Shown: in pieces, positions 24,659 to 34,368 of the stretch
Layout of the letters: the number at the start of each line of letters is the position of its first letter
Position numbering within the stretch: the first letter of the stretch is position 1
NCBI GenBank assembly: GCA_018332375.1
Contig: BOPV01000001.1
Span: forward strand, 2,480,001-2,544,000
Origin: Roseiterribacter gracilis
GTDB taxonomy: Bacteria; Pseudomonadota; Alphaproteobacteria; BOG-932; Roseiterribacteraceae
Direction: 5' to 3'
Length of the DNA: 64,000 nt
Notes under the pieces: generated by a model
What the model was told of the DNA's origin: nothing
Databases searched by the model: none
What the model saw: the letters and a program-made list of their open reading frames with translations, nothing else
Made by a program: the position numbers and the translations under genes

Positions 24659-25588
24659 ATGGCATTGGGGAAGCGAGACGGACGAGGGGCCGCCATCGGG
24701 ACGGTCCAGCAATGGCGCGCTACGGCACAGCGCCTGTCGTCGCTTCTGCTCGCCATGACCGCAATCGCCTTGATGGTGATGGGCAAGCTCGATGCGACCT
24801 TGGCCGAACGCGTGCGGGCACGCGCCGGCGACGTCATCGCCCCCGTCCTGGCGTTCGTCAGCGAACCGATTTCCAGCGCCAATGACTGGCTCGAAGAAGG
24901 CACACATCTCTTTGCGCTGGTGCGCGAGAATGCGCGGCTGCGCGAAGAAAATATGCGTCTGCGCCAGTGGCAGGATTCCGCGCTGAAACTCGAAGCCGAA
25001 AACGCATCGCTGCGTTCGCTGCTCGCCTACAAGCCCGATCCCGCCGTGCAGACGCGCACCGCGCGCGTGGTCGGCGATCAGGCCGGCCAGTATGTGCGCA
25101 GCGTGCTGGTGATGGCCGGCACCAAAGACGGAATCGCCAAAGGCCAAGCGGCCATGACCGGCGCCGGCTTGGTTGGTCGCGCCACCGACGTCGGGTTCTG
25201 GTCGTCGCGCATTCTGCTGCTGACCGATTTGAACTCGAACATTCCGGTCATCATCGAAGAGAGCCGCGAGCGCGCCATCGTCTCGGGCGACAACTCGGAT
25301 TTCCCGCGCCTGATCTTCGTCGCGCAGGATGCGCGCATCGTTCCCGGTCAGCGCGTCGTTACGTCGGGCCATGACGGGATTTTCCCGGTCGGCCTGCCGG
25401 TCGGCATCGTGCGTTCGGTCAACGGCAACGACATTCGCATCGCACCGCTCGCCGATCTGTCGCGGTTGGAGTTGCTGCAGCTGATCGACACCAGCATGTC
25501 GTCGCTGACGCCTGAAACCGCCCCTGCTCTACCGCCTGTCGCCCCTGCTCCCGGCACTGTTCCGCGCAAGGCCCGCGGGCGGTCGTGA
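24659..25588 (+). CDS. mreC: Cell shape-determining protein MreC
   Basis: 309 residues from ATG 24659; an ATG at 24611 with AAAGGG ahead of it is also possible and would add 16 basic residues. One membrane helix (RLSSLLLAMTAIALMVMGKL, ~26-45), a coiled coil (ENARLREENMRLRQWQDSAL, ~90-110), and the periplasmic beta-barrel domains to ~270, then a Pro-rich tail. Bridges MreB filaments to wall synthases such as PBP2. Its stop overlaps the GTG start of mreD. Confidence 0.92.
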   Translation: MALGKRDGRGAAIGTVQQWRATAQRLSSLLLAMTAIALMVMGKLDATLAERVRARAGDVIAPVLAFVSEPISSANDWLEEGTHLFALVRENARLREENMRLRQWQDSALKLEAENASLRSLLAYKPDPAVQTRTARVVGDQAGQYVRSVLVMAGTKDGIAKGQAAMTGAGLVGRATDVGFWSSRILLLTDLNSNIPVIIEESRERAIVSGDNSDFPRLIFVAQDARIVPGQRVVTSGHDGIFPVGLPVGIVRSVNGNDIRIAPLADLSRLELLQLIDTSMSSLTPETAPALPPVAPAPGTVPRKARGRS

Positions 25589-26112
25589 CCCCGACGAGCG
25601 TCTGGCACCGGCTGGACCAGACGGCGCGCGCCCTGGTCCCAGGCCTGATCCTGATATTGGCGACCTTGCTGTCGCTGCTGCCGCTGGGCATTCCCGGTTG
25701 GGGCCAGGTCACGCCACCCTTTCTGCTGATGGCGATTTTCTGGTGGTCGATCCATCGCCCGCAATCGATTCCGCCGTCGGTCGCGTTCGGCATCGGCCTG
25801 CTGCAGGACCTCGCATCGGGCGCGCCGATCGGACAAAGCGCGCTGCTGCTGGTCATCACACAATGGATCATTTCGGGCCAGCGCCGCTTTCTCGCTGCGC
25901 AACCGTTCCTGCTCGTCTGGGGCTCGTTCGCGTTGGTCACCGCGGTCGCGGCCGTGCTCGAGTGGGTGTGTTACGCGCTGCTGACGGTGCGCATTCCGCC
26001 GATCGAAAGCGGACTGATCCGCGCCGGTCTGGGTGTGGCGTTATTTCCCATCGTTGTCCGCCTCGTGCTGCTACCGGCGCAACGATTCGCCAACGACGGC
26101 GTGGTATCCTGA
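25585..26112 (+). CDS. mreD: Rod shape-determining protein MreD
   Basis: 175 residues with five hydrophobic segments, starting at GTG 25585 inside the mreC stop (GTGA). The conserved GLLQDLASGAPIGQSALLLV (~70-89) is the MreD signature. Integral inner-membrane component of the elongasome that works with MreC and RodA. Confidence 0.9.
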   Translation: MTPTSVWHRLDQTARALVPGLILILATLLSLLPLGIPGWGQVTPPFLLMAIFWWSIHRPQSIPPSVAFGIGLLQDLASGAPIGQSALLLVITQWIISGQRRFLAAQPFLLVWGSFALVTAVAAVLEWVCYALLTVRIPPIESGLIRAGLGVALFPIVVRLVLLPAQRFANDGVVS

Positions 26113-26116
26113 AGCC

Positions 26117-27943
26117 ATGAGCGCAGACCGCGACGCAGACCGGTTTCGCACGCTGGGCCGCCGTGCGGCGATGCTCGGCGGGCTGCAGCTGGGCATGCTC
26201 GGTGTGCTCGGTTCGCGCATGTACTGGCTGCAAGTGTTGGAAAGCGAGCGTTACCAGATGCTCGCCGACGACAACCGCATCAATCTGCGTTTGCTGGCGC
26301 CGTCGCGCGGTACGATCGTCGATCGCTACGGCCAGCCGCTAGCGCTCAACGAACGCAATTACCGCGCGCTGATCGTCAGCGAACAAACCCCGTCGGTCGA
26401 ACGCACGCTCAACACACTGACCAGCATGTTGTCGCTGGGCGATCAGGAGAAGCAGCGCATCCTGAAAGAAGTCGCGAAGAAGCGCGCCTTCATGCCCGTG
26501 CTGCTGCGCGAGAACCTGACCTGGGAACAAGTCGCGGCCGTGCAGGTCAATGCGCCGGATCTGCCGGGCGTGTCGATCGATGTCGGCGAAGTCCGTTCCT
26601 ATCCGCTCGGCGACGCGCTGAGCCATGTCGTCGGCTATGTCAGCGCGGTCAACGAAGCCGAACTGAAAGACGAGAAAGAACCGGTGCTCGCGCTGCCCGG
26701 ATTCAAGATCGGCAAGAACGGCATCGAGAAACATCACGAACTCAATCTGCGCGGTCGCGCCGGAACCACGCAGGTCGAAGTCAACGCCTACGGCCGCACC
26801 ATCCGCGAGCTTGCGCGCGACGACGCCAAGGCGGGCCATCGTCTGACGCTGACGATCGACGCCGAGCTGCAGAAAGTCGCGCACGAACGGCTGCGCCAGG
26901 AAGAGTCGGGCGCCGCCGTCGTGATGGATGCGCATACCGGCGCGATCTACGTGATGGCGAGCTTCCCCGGCTTCGATCCCAATATTTTCAGCCGCGGCAT
27001 CCCGCTCGATTTGTGGGAAGAGCTGCAATCGTCGCCGACATTGCCGCTCAACAACAAAGCGTCGGGCGGCGTCTATCCGCCGGGCTCGACCTTCAAGATG
27101 ACGACGGCGCTGGCCGGTCTCGACAGCGGTGCGATCGATCTCAACCACACGGTCCATTGCAACGGCCAGTACCCGTTCGGCGATCACGTCTTCCATTGCT
27201 GGAAGAAGGGCGGACACGGTTCGGTCAATCTGACCTATGCCTTCGCGCAAAGCTGCGACTGTTTCTTCTACGACGTCGGACGGCGCGCCGGCATCGATGC
27301 GATCTGGGCCACCGCAACCAAGTTGGGGTTCGGCGGCAAGACCGGTCTCGATCTGCCGTACGAACGTCCGGGTTTGATACCGAGCACGGCGTGGAAGAAG
27401 CGCGCGACCGGCGACATCTGGCATCCCGGTGAAACGTTGTCCGTGTCGATCGGCCAAGGCGCCGTCGTCGTAACGCCGCTGCAGCTTGCGGTGATGTGCG
27501 CGCGCATCGCCAGCGGCTTTGCGGTCGAACCGCATCTCGCCAAAGAAATCCAAGATGTCGGCCGCGAACGCACCGATTGGCCACGTCTGCCGTTCAAGCA
27601 ACAGCATCTCGACGCGATCCGTCTCGGCATGACCGCAGTCGTGCAGTACGGCACCGCGGCGCGCAGCCAGATCAAAGAGCCCGGCATGCAGATGGCGGGC
27701 AAAACCGGCAGCGCGCAGGTGCGCCGCATCACCGCCGCCGAACGCGAGCGCGGCGTGAAGTCGGAACAGCTGCCGTGGAAAGATCGCGACCATGGCCTGT
27801 TCGTCAGCTACGCCCCGGTCGACAATCCGCGCTATGTCTGCGCCGTCGTCTGCGAGCACGGCAATCACGGCGCCACCGCAGCGTTGGTCGCGCACGATCT
27901 GATGCTGGCCGCGCAAAGACGCGATCCCGGCGCCATTTCGTGA
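26117..27943 (+). CDS. mrdA: Penicillin-binding protein 2 (elongasome transpeptidase), first copy
   Basis: 608 residues, start ATG 26117, four bases after mreD. One N-terminal membrane anchor (~15-40), a pedestal with SRGTIVDRYGQPLALNERNY, then the transpeptidase domain with PPGSTFKM (active-site Ser ~324), AQSCDCFFYD (SxD form usual in PBP2) and AGKTGSAQ (Lys ~529). Cross-links new peptidoglycan during elongation. The stop overlaps the GTG of a second, similar gene, making a tandem duplication. Confidence 0.94.
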   Translation: MSADRDADRFRTLGRRAAMLGGLQLGMLGVLGSRMYWLQVLESERYQMLADDNRINLRLLAPSRGTIVDRYGQPLALNERNYRALIVSEQTPSVERTLNTLTSMLSLGDQEKQRILKEVAKKRAFMPVLLRENLTWEQVAAVQVNAPDLPGVSIDVGEVRSYPLGDALSHVVGYVSAVNEAELKDEKEPVLALPGFKIGKNGIEKHHELNLRGRAGTTQVEVNAYGRTIRELARDDAKAGHRLTLTIDAELQKVAHERLRQEESGAAVVMDAHTGAIYVMASFPGFDPNIFSRGIPLDLWEELQSSPTLPLNNKASGGVYPPGSTFKMTTALAGLDSGAIDLNHTVHCNGQYPFGDHVFHCWKKGGHGSVNLTYAFAQSCDCFFYDVGRRAGIDAIWATATKLGFGGKTGLDLPYERPGLIPSTAWKKRATGDIWHPGETLSVSIGQGAVVVTPLQLAVMCARIASGFAVEPHLAKEIQDVGRERTDWPRLPFKQQHLDAIRLGMTAVVQYGTAARSQIKEPGMQMAGKTGSAQVRRITAAERERGVKSEQLPWKDRDHGLFVSYAPVDNPRYVCAVVCEHGNHGATAALVAHDLMLAAQRRDPGAIS

Positions 27944-29757
27944 ATCTGCCCGCCGACCTGCCGCGCCGGCGTACGCTCGGCCGTCGTGCAGCGATGCTCG
28001 GCGGGCTGCATGTCGGAATGCTCGGCTTGCTGGGCGCGCGCATGTACCAGCTGCAGATCCGCGACCGCGAACGCTATCAGACGCTGGCTGACGAGAACCG
28101 GATTGCGATCCGGCTGCTGGCGCCGTCGCGCGGCACGATCGTCGATCGCTACGGCACGCCGTTGGCGCACAATGAACGCAACTTCCGCGCCTTGCTGGTG
28201 GCGGAACGCACGCCGTCGATCGACCGCACGCTTGCAACGTTGCAGACCATCGTTCCGCTGAACGACGACGACCTGCAACGGATCGAACGCGACGTCGCAC
28301 GCAAGCGCGGCTTCGTGCCGGTGCTGCTGCGCGACAACCTGCCGTGGGAGCAGGTCGCCGCGATCGAAGTGCACGCGCCCGACCTGCCGGGCGTGACGAT
28401 CGAAATTGGCGATGTTCGCGCCTATCCGCTGGGACCGGCCGCAAGCCATTTGCTCGGCTACGTCAGCGCCGTGACCGAAGCCGACCTCAAAGCCGACCGC
28501 GATCCGATCCTGTCCCTGCCCGGCTTCAAGATCGGCAAGAACGGCGTCGAACGGCAGCACGAACAAACGCTGCGCGGCGTCGCGGGTACGGCACAGGTCG
28601 AAGTCAACGCCGTCGGCCGCGCCGTGCGCGAACTGGCGCGCGACGATGCGCAAGCCGGACCGAAACTAACGCTGACGCTCGACGCCGAGTTGCAGAAACT
28701 CGCCTATGAAAAACTCGCACCCAAACGATCGGGTGCGGCGGTGGTGTTGGATATTCATACCGGCGCGATCTATGCGCTTGCGTCCTATCCCGGCATCGCA
28801 ACGGATCTGTTTATGCGCCCGATTCCGCAGAGCGTCTGGACCGAGCTGGTACAGGATCCGGCGACGCCGTTGATGAACAAGGCGATCACCGGCGTCTACG
28901 CGCCAGGCTCGACGTTCAAAGTCGCGACCGCGCTCGCGGGTCTCAGCACGCGCAAAGTCGAACCCGACCACACCGTCAACTGCGCCGGCCATTTCACCGT
29001 CGGCGATCACACATTCCACTGTCACTTGAAGGGCGGGCACGGCCGCGTCGGCTTCGCGCAGGCCTTCGCCAAATCCTGCAACGTGTTCTTCTATGACGTC
29101 GCGACGCGCGCCGGCATCGATGCGATTTACGACGCGGCATCGACGCTTGGCCTTGGCCAACCGAGCGGTGTTGATCTTCCGCATGAAAGCGCCGGCCGGG
29201 TGCCGAACCCGGCTTGGAAAAAGAAAGTCAGCCGCGACGTGTGGCACCCCGGCGAAACGCCGTCGGTCGGCATCGGACAAGGCGACGTGCGCGCCAATCC
29301 GTTGCAACTGGCGTTGATGGTTGCGCGGCTTGCGAGTGGGTCGGCGGTATCGCCGCATCTCACCAAGACCGGCGTGCGCAATGAATGGTCGCGCCTGCCG
29401 TTCGAGGCGCGGCATCTCGACGTGGTGAAATCCGGGCTGGAAGCGGTATGCAGCCCCGGCGGCACGGCGGCAGCGGCGCAGATCAAAGAACCCGGCATGC
29501 AGATGGCGGGCAAAACCGGCAGCGCGCAGTTCCGTCGCATCACCCAGGAAGAACGAGACGAAGGCGTGCATAGCGACGATCTGGATTGGGACGAAGCCGA
29601 CCACGCGCTGTTCGTCGGCTACGCACCGGCGAACGCGCCGCGTTACGCCTGCGCCGTCGTGATCGAGCATGGCGGCCACGGCAACACCGTCGCCGCCCCG
29701 ATCGCGCGCGACCTGTTGCTGGAAGTGCAGAAGCGCAATCCGGGCGCGGTGGTGTAG
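27940..29757 (+). CDS. mrdA2: Penicillin-binding protein 2, tandem second copy
   Basis: 605 residues from GTG 27940 (NLPADLPRRRTLGRRAAMLG), overlapping the first copy's stop by four bases. It is closely similar to the first copy along its whole length and its active-site Ser is also ~324 (APGSTFKV). KTGSAQ is intact, but the middle motif reads AKSCNVFFYD, so SxN replaces the SxD of copy one. Most of the other differences are scattered, with a few small gaps. Both copies look functional; an inactive relic is unlikely. The symbol mrdA2 is a label used here. Frames in phase upstream of 27940 lie inside copy one and are not coding. Confidence 0.92.
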   Translation: MNLPADLPRRRTLGRRAAMLGGLHVGMLGLLGARMYQLQIRDRERYQTLADENRIAIRLLAPSRGTIVDRYGTPLAHNERNFRALLVAERTPSIDRTLATLQTIVPLNDDDLQRIERDVARKRGFVPVLLRDNLPWEQVAAIEVHAPDLPGVTIEIGDVRAYPLGPAASHLLGYVSAVTEADLKADRDPILSLPGFKIGKNGVERQHEQTLRGVAGTAQVEVNAVGRAVRELARDDAQAGPKLTLTLDAELQKLAYEKLAPKRSGAAVVLDIHTGAIYALASYPGIATDLFMRPIPQSVWTELVQDPATPLMNKAITGVYAPGSTFKVATALAGLSTRKVEPDHTVNCAGHFTVGDHTFHCHLKGGHGRVGFAQAFAKSCNVFFYDVATRAGIDAIYDAASTLGLGQPSGVDLPHESAGRVPNPAWKKKVSRDVWHPGETPSVGIGQGDVRANPLQLALMVARLASGSAVSPHLTKTGVRNEWSRLPFEARHLDVVKSGLEAVCSPGGTAAAAQIKEPGMQMAGKTGSAQFRRITQEERDEGVHSDDLDWDEADHALFVGYAPANAPRYACAVVIEHGGHGNTVAAPIARDLLLEVQKRNPGAVV

Positions 29758-29759
29758 CG

Positions 29760-30923
29760 ATGAGTTGGATTTCCGCGTCGTCGCGCACGTCACATGCTTT
29801 CGGTACGCCCGAATTGTCGCTGGCCGCCAAGGTCTGGCAGATCAGCCGCGTCTTCGTCGTGCTGGTGCTGGCGCTCGGTGCGGTCGGCGTGTTGGGGCAA
29901 TACTCGGCCGCCAACGGTCACATGGAGCCGTGGGCAGGCCGACACGCGCTGCGCTTTGGCGTGTTGTTCGTTGGCATGATCGGCATCGCGCTGATAGACA
30001 TCCGCTTTCTCGCGCGCATGGCGTACCCGATCTATTTCGCCAATCTGCTGCTGCTCGCGGGCGTCGAAGCCTACGGCAAGATCGGCGGTCTTGGCGCGCA
30101 ACGTTGGATCAATCTCGGCTTCGTGCAGCTGCAGCCATCCGAGTTGATGAAGATCGCGCTGATCCTGGGATTGGCGCGCTGGTTTCATGACGCGACGTTG
30201 GAAGACGTGCGCCGGCCGACCTATTTGCTCGCACCGCTCGCGATGGTGCTGGTGCCGGTCGGGTTGGTGCTGGCGCAGCCCAATCTCGGCACCGGGTTGA
30301 TGCTGCTGATGATGGGCGGCGCGATCTTTTTTCTGGTCGGCGTGCGGCTGTGGAAATTCGGGCTGCTAATCGCATGCGGCGTCGGCGCGGTGCCGCTCGT
30401 CTGGCGTTTCATGAAGGACTATCAGAAGCGCCGCGTGACCACGTTCCTGGATCCGTCGACCGATCCGCTGGGCGCCGGCTATCACATCACCCAGTCAAAG
30501 ATTGCGCTGGGATCGGGCGGGCTGTGGGGCAAAGGCTTTCTGCTCGGCTCGCAAAGCCATCTGAACTTCCTGCCGGAAAAACAGACCGACTTCATTTTCA
30601 CCCTGCTCTGCGAGGAGTGGGGCTTCTGGGGTGGCGTAAGCCTGCTCACCCTGTTCGCGATGGTGGTCGCCTACGGGATCTTTGTGGGATTGCGGTCCCG
30701 CAACCAATTTGGCCGCATCCTGGCGCTGGGCCTGTCGATCAACCTGTTCCTCTACGTCTTCATCAACACCGCGATGGTGATGGGGCTGATCCCGGTCGTG
30801 GGCGTCCCGTTGCCGCTGATTTCGTTCGGCGGCACCTCGATGATGGCCGTGATGATCGGATTCGGGCTGATTCTCTCAGTGCTGGTGCACCGGGATTCCC
30901 GGATGCGGAACGGGGAGATCTGA
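29760..30923 (+). CDS. rodA: Rod shape-determining SEDS glycosyltransferase RodA
   Basis: 387 residues from ATG 29760, two bases after the mrdA2 stop. About ten membrane segments; SEDS signatures include GAQRWINLGFVQLQPSELMK (~111-130), DPLGAGYHITQSKIALGSGG and VVGVPLPLISFGGTSMM near the C-terminus. Polymerises lipid II glycans during side-wall growth and pairs with PBP2. With two PBP2 genes directly upstream, which copy is the main partner is unknown. Confidence 0.94.
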   Translation: MSWISASSRTSHAFGTPELSLAAKVWQISRVFVVLVLALGAVGVLGQYSAANGHMEPWAGRHALRFGVLFVGMIGIALIDIRFLARMAYPIYFANLLLLAGVEAYGKIGGLGAQRWINLGFVQLQPSELMKIALILGLARWFHDATLEDVRRPTYLLAPLAMVLVPVGLVLAQPNLGTGLMLLMMGGAIFFLVGVRLWKFGLLIACGVGAVPLVWRFMKDYQKRRVTTFLDPSTDPLGAGYHITQSKIALGSGGLWGKGFLLGSQSHLNFLPEKQTDFIFTLLCEEWGFWGGVSLLTLFAMVVAYGIFVGLRSRNQFGRILALGLSINLFLYVFINTAMVMGLIPVVGVPLPLISFGGTSMMAVMIGFGLILSVLVHRDSRMRNGEI

Positions 30924-30999
30924 GCCCCGAAAAAAGGGGCCTGCCCCTATGGACGGGGCGGACCCCTCTGGGTATGTTCCGCGCCCTGCCGGGTATCGT

Positions 31000-31075
<76 letters not shown>

Positions 31076-31090
31076 AACCCCGTCAGACCA

Positions 31091-31122
31091 AAAGGGCCGC
31101 CTCGTTGAGAGGGCGGCCCTTT
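31091..31122 (+). terminator. Terminator after tRNA-Lys
   Basis: AAAGGGCCGCC and GGCGGCCCTTT form a perfect eleven-base stem with a ten-base loop. It lies 15 bases beyond the tRNA and before the convergent lipoprotein gene, and could serve both sides. Confidence 0.75.
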
Positions 31123-31137
31123 GTCGTTTCGTACGGA

Positions 31138-31581
31138 TCAGAACGCTGTCGGGCTGATCACGAGACTGTTTTCAAGAATGCCGTCGAGGATGCCGACGCG
31201 ATACGCACGTCGATCGCCCGGCCGTAGCTCTGCCGCGACCTCCGGGATGTTGCCGAGTCCGAAGAGCGCCTGCGGATAATTGGCGCTGAAAACATGATAT
31301 CCCGCGGGCGGATAGATCGTGACCTTCTCGGACGTGTACAGATCCGCAATCGGCACGCCATCCATGAACACGCGGATCTTCGCGGTGACGCTTGCAAACC
31401 CGCTGTCGCGTTTGAGTACGATTTCCGCCGAGTCGGGCCGCGGCTGCAGATAGGCACGGTTGAGCAAACGATCGCTCGGCACCGGCTGCGCGGCAGACGT
31501 CGGAACCGGCGACGTCGAACACGCCGTAATTGCGAACAACAGCGACATCGAGGCAAGCAGGCTGCGCAATGACATTCTCAT
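31138..31581 (-). CDS. Putative lipoprotein, unknown function
   Basis: 147 residues; start at ATG 31581 or the ATG two codons on. The signal MSLRSLLASMSLLFAITACS ends in a lipobox (ITAC). The mature protein has SAEIVLKRDSGF, IRVFMDGVPIADLYTSEKV and PPAGYHVFSANY, a beta-sandwich-like pattern seen in small outer-membrane lipoproteins (DUF2846-like). It is 24 bases downstream of marC on the same strand. Family membership is tentative. Confidence 0.65.
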   Translation of the reverse strand: MRMSLRSLLASMSLLFAITACSTSPVPTSAAQPVPSDRLLNRAYLQPRPDSAEIVLKRDSGFASVTAKIRVFMDGVPIADLYTSEKVTIYPPAGYHVFSANYPQALFGLGNIPEVAAELRPGDRRAYRVGILDGILENSLVISPTAF

Positions 31582-31605
31582 CCCCGTTTGTTTTTCGTTG
31601 TGCGC

Positions 31606-32262
31606 TCAGCGCACCGGCAACGACAACCAGGCTTCGGTAAAGCCGCTCCAGAACAGCTGCACGCCGATGCAGATCAGAATGAAGGCGAACAGACGCGCCA
31701 GCGCGTCGGTGCCGGATTTTCCAAGCGCACTGCCGATGCGATCGGCGAAGCGGTACGACACGAAAATCAACAGACCCATCGCCAATACGGCCGCCAGCGA
31801 ACCGAGCGCGTAGCTCGTCATGTCGGCGCGCTGCGAACGACCGGTCGACAACGCGATCGTCACCGCAATCGTGCCCGGTCCCGTCGTGAGCGGCAGCGTC
31901 AGCGGATAGAAGGCGAATTGTTTGAGATCGGTGCCATCGCCCGTCGACACGCCGCCGGCAACCGGTCCGCTGGCGGGCGCGCGCAGCAACTGCCAGCCCG
32001 ACAGAGTCACGACCAGTCCGCCCGCGATGCGCAGGATCGGAACCGAGATGCCGAACAGCTGCAGAAACGACGAACCGATCGCCAGCGACACCGCCATGAT
32101 GATCGAGCTGTAGATCGCCACCCATTTCGCCAACAGCGCGCGATCCTGCTTTTGCAGATGCCGCGTCAGCGCCAGAAACAGCAGCGCCGTTCCCGGTGGA
32201 TTGATGATCGGAAACAGCGCCGCGAAGACGATCAGAAAATGGTCGCTGAGTGCGTGCAGCAT
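31606..32262 (-). CDS. MarC family inner-membrane protein
   Basis: 218 residues with six membrane helices. Signatures AALFPIINPPGTALLFLALT (~13-32) and LPLTTGPGTIAVTIAL (~124-139) define the MarC/SNG1 family. Function remains poorly defined; early links to multiple antibiotic resistance were not upheld and amino-acid export has been suggested for relatives. Precedes the lipoprotein gene, probably as one unit. Confidence 0.85.
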   Translation of the reverse strand: MLHALSDHFLIVFAALFPIINPPGTALLFLALTRHLQKQDRALLAKWVAIYSSIIMAVSLAIGSSFLQLFGISVPILRIAGGLVVTLSGWQLLRAPASGPVAGGVSTGDGTDLKQFAFYPLTLPLTTGPGTIAVTIALSTGRSQRADMTSYALGSLAAVLAMGLLIFVSYRFADRIGSALGKSGTDALARLFAFILICIGVQLFWSGFTEAWLSLPVR

Positions 32263-32309
32263 CGCCCGACCTTCGCTAAATCACCGCGACCGGTCAATTG
32301 CAGCCAGAC

Positions 32310-34190
32310 TCAGCCCGGTGGCTTGCCGTTCAGATAGCGATCGAAGAACTGCACGATCGATACGGTCGACTTCACGCGGTTGGGCATCTTGCGCCAGCCA
32401 TGTCCCTCGTCGGGGAACAGCACATATTCGACCGGCACGTTGCGGCCTTTGAGGCTGGCGACGATCTGCTCGGCTTCGATCACCGGCACGTTGGTGTCGT
32501 TGGCGCCGTGCAACACGATCAACGGCGTCTTGATGCGATCGAGTTTGTGAATCGGCGACAGGCTGGCGAGCATCGCGGCCTCTTTGTCGGGATCGCCGTA
32601 CTCGACTTTCGAAATCGCCGCCATCCACGGCTGGGTGTGCTTGAAGAACGTGGCGAAATTCACGATGCCGAACAGATTGGCGCCGGCTGCGAACATGTCG
32701 GGATATTCGGTGACGCCCGCCATCACCATGTAGCCGCCGTAACTGCCGCCGACGATGCCAAGACGCCCCGGCTGCGCGACGCCAGTCGCGACAAGGTGAT
32801 CGACGCTCGCTTTGATGTCGCGCACCGAATTCACGCGCAGCGCACCATTGTCGAGATTCATGAACTTCTTGCCGAAGCCGGTTGAACCACGAACGTTGGG
32901 CGCGAACACGCTGATGCCACGCGCGACCAGCGCTTGCGTCACGTCGCTCAAGCCCGGACGCGATTGTCCTTCCGGTCCGCCATGAAACGAAAACACGACC
33001 GGCCCCGGTCCGGTGACGCCGCGCGGGCGCGTCAACCAGCCCGACAAATCCAGACCGTCATGCGCCTTGTACGTCACCAGCGTCGGCTCGACGAAGGATG
33101 CAAGGTCGACACCGTCATGCGGGCTGTTGGTCAGGCGCGTGAACGTGCCGCTTGCGATATCGAGCACGTGAATGTCGGTGGTGATTGCCGATCCGGTTGC
33201 GACCACCGCAAGCCGGCTGCCGTCTTTCGAGAAGCGCAGCGTGTAGGTGACGTCGGCAGGTAGTTTCGGCGCCGGTGAAACTTTGCCGGTTGCAGTGTCG
33301 AGAAACGACAGCTCGCTACGGCCCGCGACGTTCCACAACAAGGCTGCACGTTTGCCTTGGCGATCGAGAATGGCGCCGTCGCCTTCCGCGTCGTCGCGCG
33401 ACGCGACGATCTTCATCGGCCCCGGCTTGTGCGACTTGTCGAGTTCGACATAGCCGAACGCGATCCGGTCACGCCCGCCATTGGTCGAGACATAGACGCG
33501 GTTGCCGTCGGGCGAGAACTGGCCCCAATAAAAACTGCCGGTACCTTCATGCGGCGTCAGCAGTGTTTCGGCGCCGCTCTTCATGTCGACGAGATAGAGA
33601 TTGTTGTCGCCGCGGCTGATCAGCCGCGTCACGACCGCGTATTTGCCGTCCATGCTGACGTCGAGCACGCCGTTATTGCCCGCTTTGGCGACGATCGCTT
33701 TCGACGTGCCGGTGCGCGGATCGAGCAGCAACGCGTCGAACGCCGCCGGGTCGCGCTGATTCGAACCGGCGCGCAAAAAACGCCCGTCTTTCGTCCAACC
33801 GGCGAGGCTGTTGTTTTCTTGCCCGCCCGGCGTCAAACGACGCAGCGCCGATCCGTCAGGCTTCAACACATAAATCTGCACGTTGAGACCGCCGCCGGGC
33901 GCGACGTCGATGGCAAGATCGTCGTTGGTCGGCGACCAATGCACCGACTGGACTGGATCGGTCAGCGTCGTGATCTGTTTTGCGTCGCCGCCCGCCGCCG
34001 GCATCACCCAGACTTGCGGCGAGCCGCTGCGATTGCTGACGAAAGCGATTCGGGTTCCGTCGGGCGAGAAGCTGGGCGAACCCGCGCTGCCGATTCGGGC
34101 AATGGCAGCGACGCTGCGATCGAGATCGCCGTCAGCGGCCCAAGCCGGTGCTGCAACCAACAACGCAGCGAACAGAGCAAGACGGCGCAT
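32310..34190 (-). CDS. Secreted S9 family prolyl oligopeptidase-like peptidase
   Basis: 626 residues from ATG 34190 with a signal peptide (MRRLALFAALLVAAPAWAAD). N-terminal beta-propeller blades recur (SPSFSPDGTRIAFVSNRSGS, VHWSPTNDDLAI, WGQFSPDGNRVYV). The C-terminal alpha/beta hydrolase domain has the nucleophile GIVGGSYGGYMV (~465), the Asp in HGANDTNVPVIEAE and the His in DEGHGW. A dipeptidyl-peptidase or acylaminoacyl-peptidase active in the periplasm is expected. It is a single gene; the frame beyond 34190 has no ribosome site. Confidence 0.9.
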   Translation of the reverse strand: MRRLALFAALLVAAPAWAADGDLDRSVAAIARIGSAGSPSFSPDGTRIAFVSNRSGSPQVWVMPAAGGDAKQITTLTDPVQSVHWSPTNDDLAIDVAPGGGLNVQIYVLKPDGSALRRLTPGGQENNSLAGWTKDGRFLRAGSNQRDPAAFDALLLDPRTGTSKAIVAKAGNNGVLDVSMDGKYAVVTRLISRGDNNLYLVDMKSGAETLLTPHEGTGSFYWGQFSPDGNRVYVSTNGGRDRIAFGYVELDKSHKPGPMKIVASRDDAEGDGAILDRQGKRAALLWNVAGRSELSFLDTATGKVSPAPKLPADVTYTLRFSKDGSRLAVVATGSAITTDIHVLDIASGTFTRLTNSPHDGVDLASFVEPTLVTYKAHDGLDLSGWLTRPRGVTGPGPVVFSFHGGPEGQSRPGLSDVTQALVARGISVFAPNVRGSTGFGKKFMNLDNGALRVNSVRDIKASVDHLVATGVAQPGRLGIVGGSYGGYMVMAGVTEYPDMFAAGANLFGIVNFATFFKHTQPWMAAISKVEYGDPDKEAAMLASLSPIHKLDRIKTPLIVLHGANDTNVPVIEAEQIVASLKGRNVPVEYVLFPDEGHGWRKMPNRVKSTVSIVQFFDRYLNGKPPG

Positions 34191-34368
34191 TGCGAACCTC
34201 ACGATCGAACCGATGTCCGACTTTCGCAGGTCTGCGCGCAAAGTCACAACGCGAGCCGCAAAAAGAAACGGCCGCCGTCGCAAGGACAAGCGGCCGTTTG
34301 GTGCGAGCCGGTGCGCGAAAGGGGAAGAAACGCGCAACCCGCCGTACCTAGACAAGCATCAGCAGGAC

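Noticed and set aside
27496-27939. In-frame upstream extension of the second PBP2
   Set aside because: It lies wholly inside the first PBP2 gene in another frame and has Arg-rich shadow composition; GTG 27940 gives the conserved N-terminus.
30924-30999. Terminator or small RNA between rodA and tRNA-Lys
   Set aside because: GCCCC/GGGGC pairings exist but there is no T-run and no consistent hairpin; the stretch was left unannotated.
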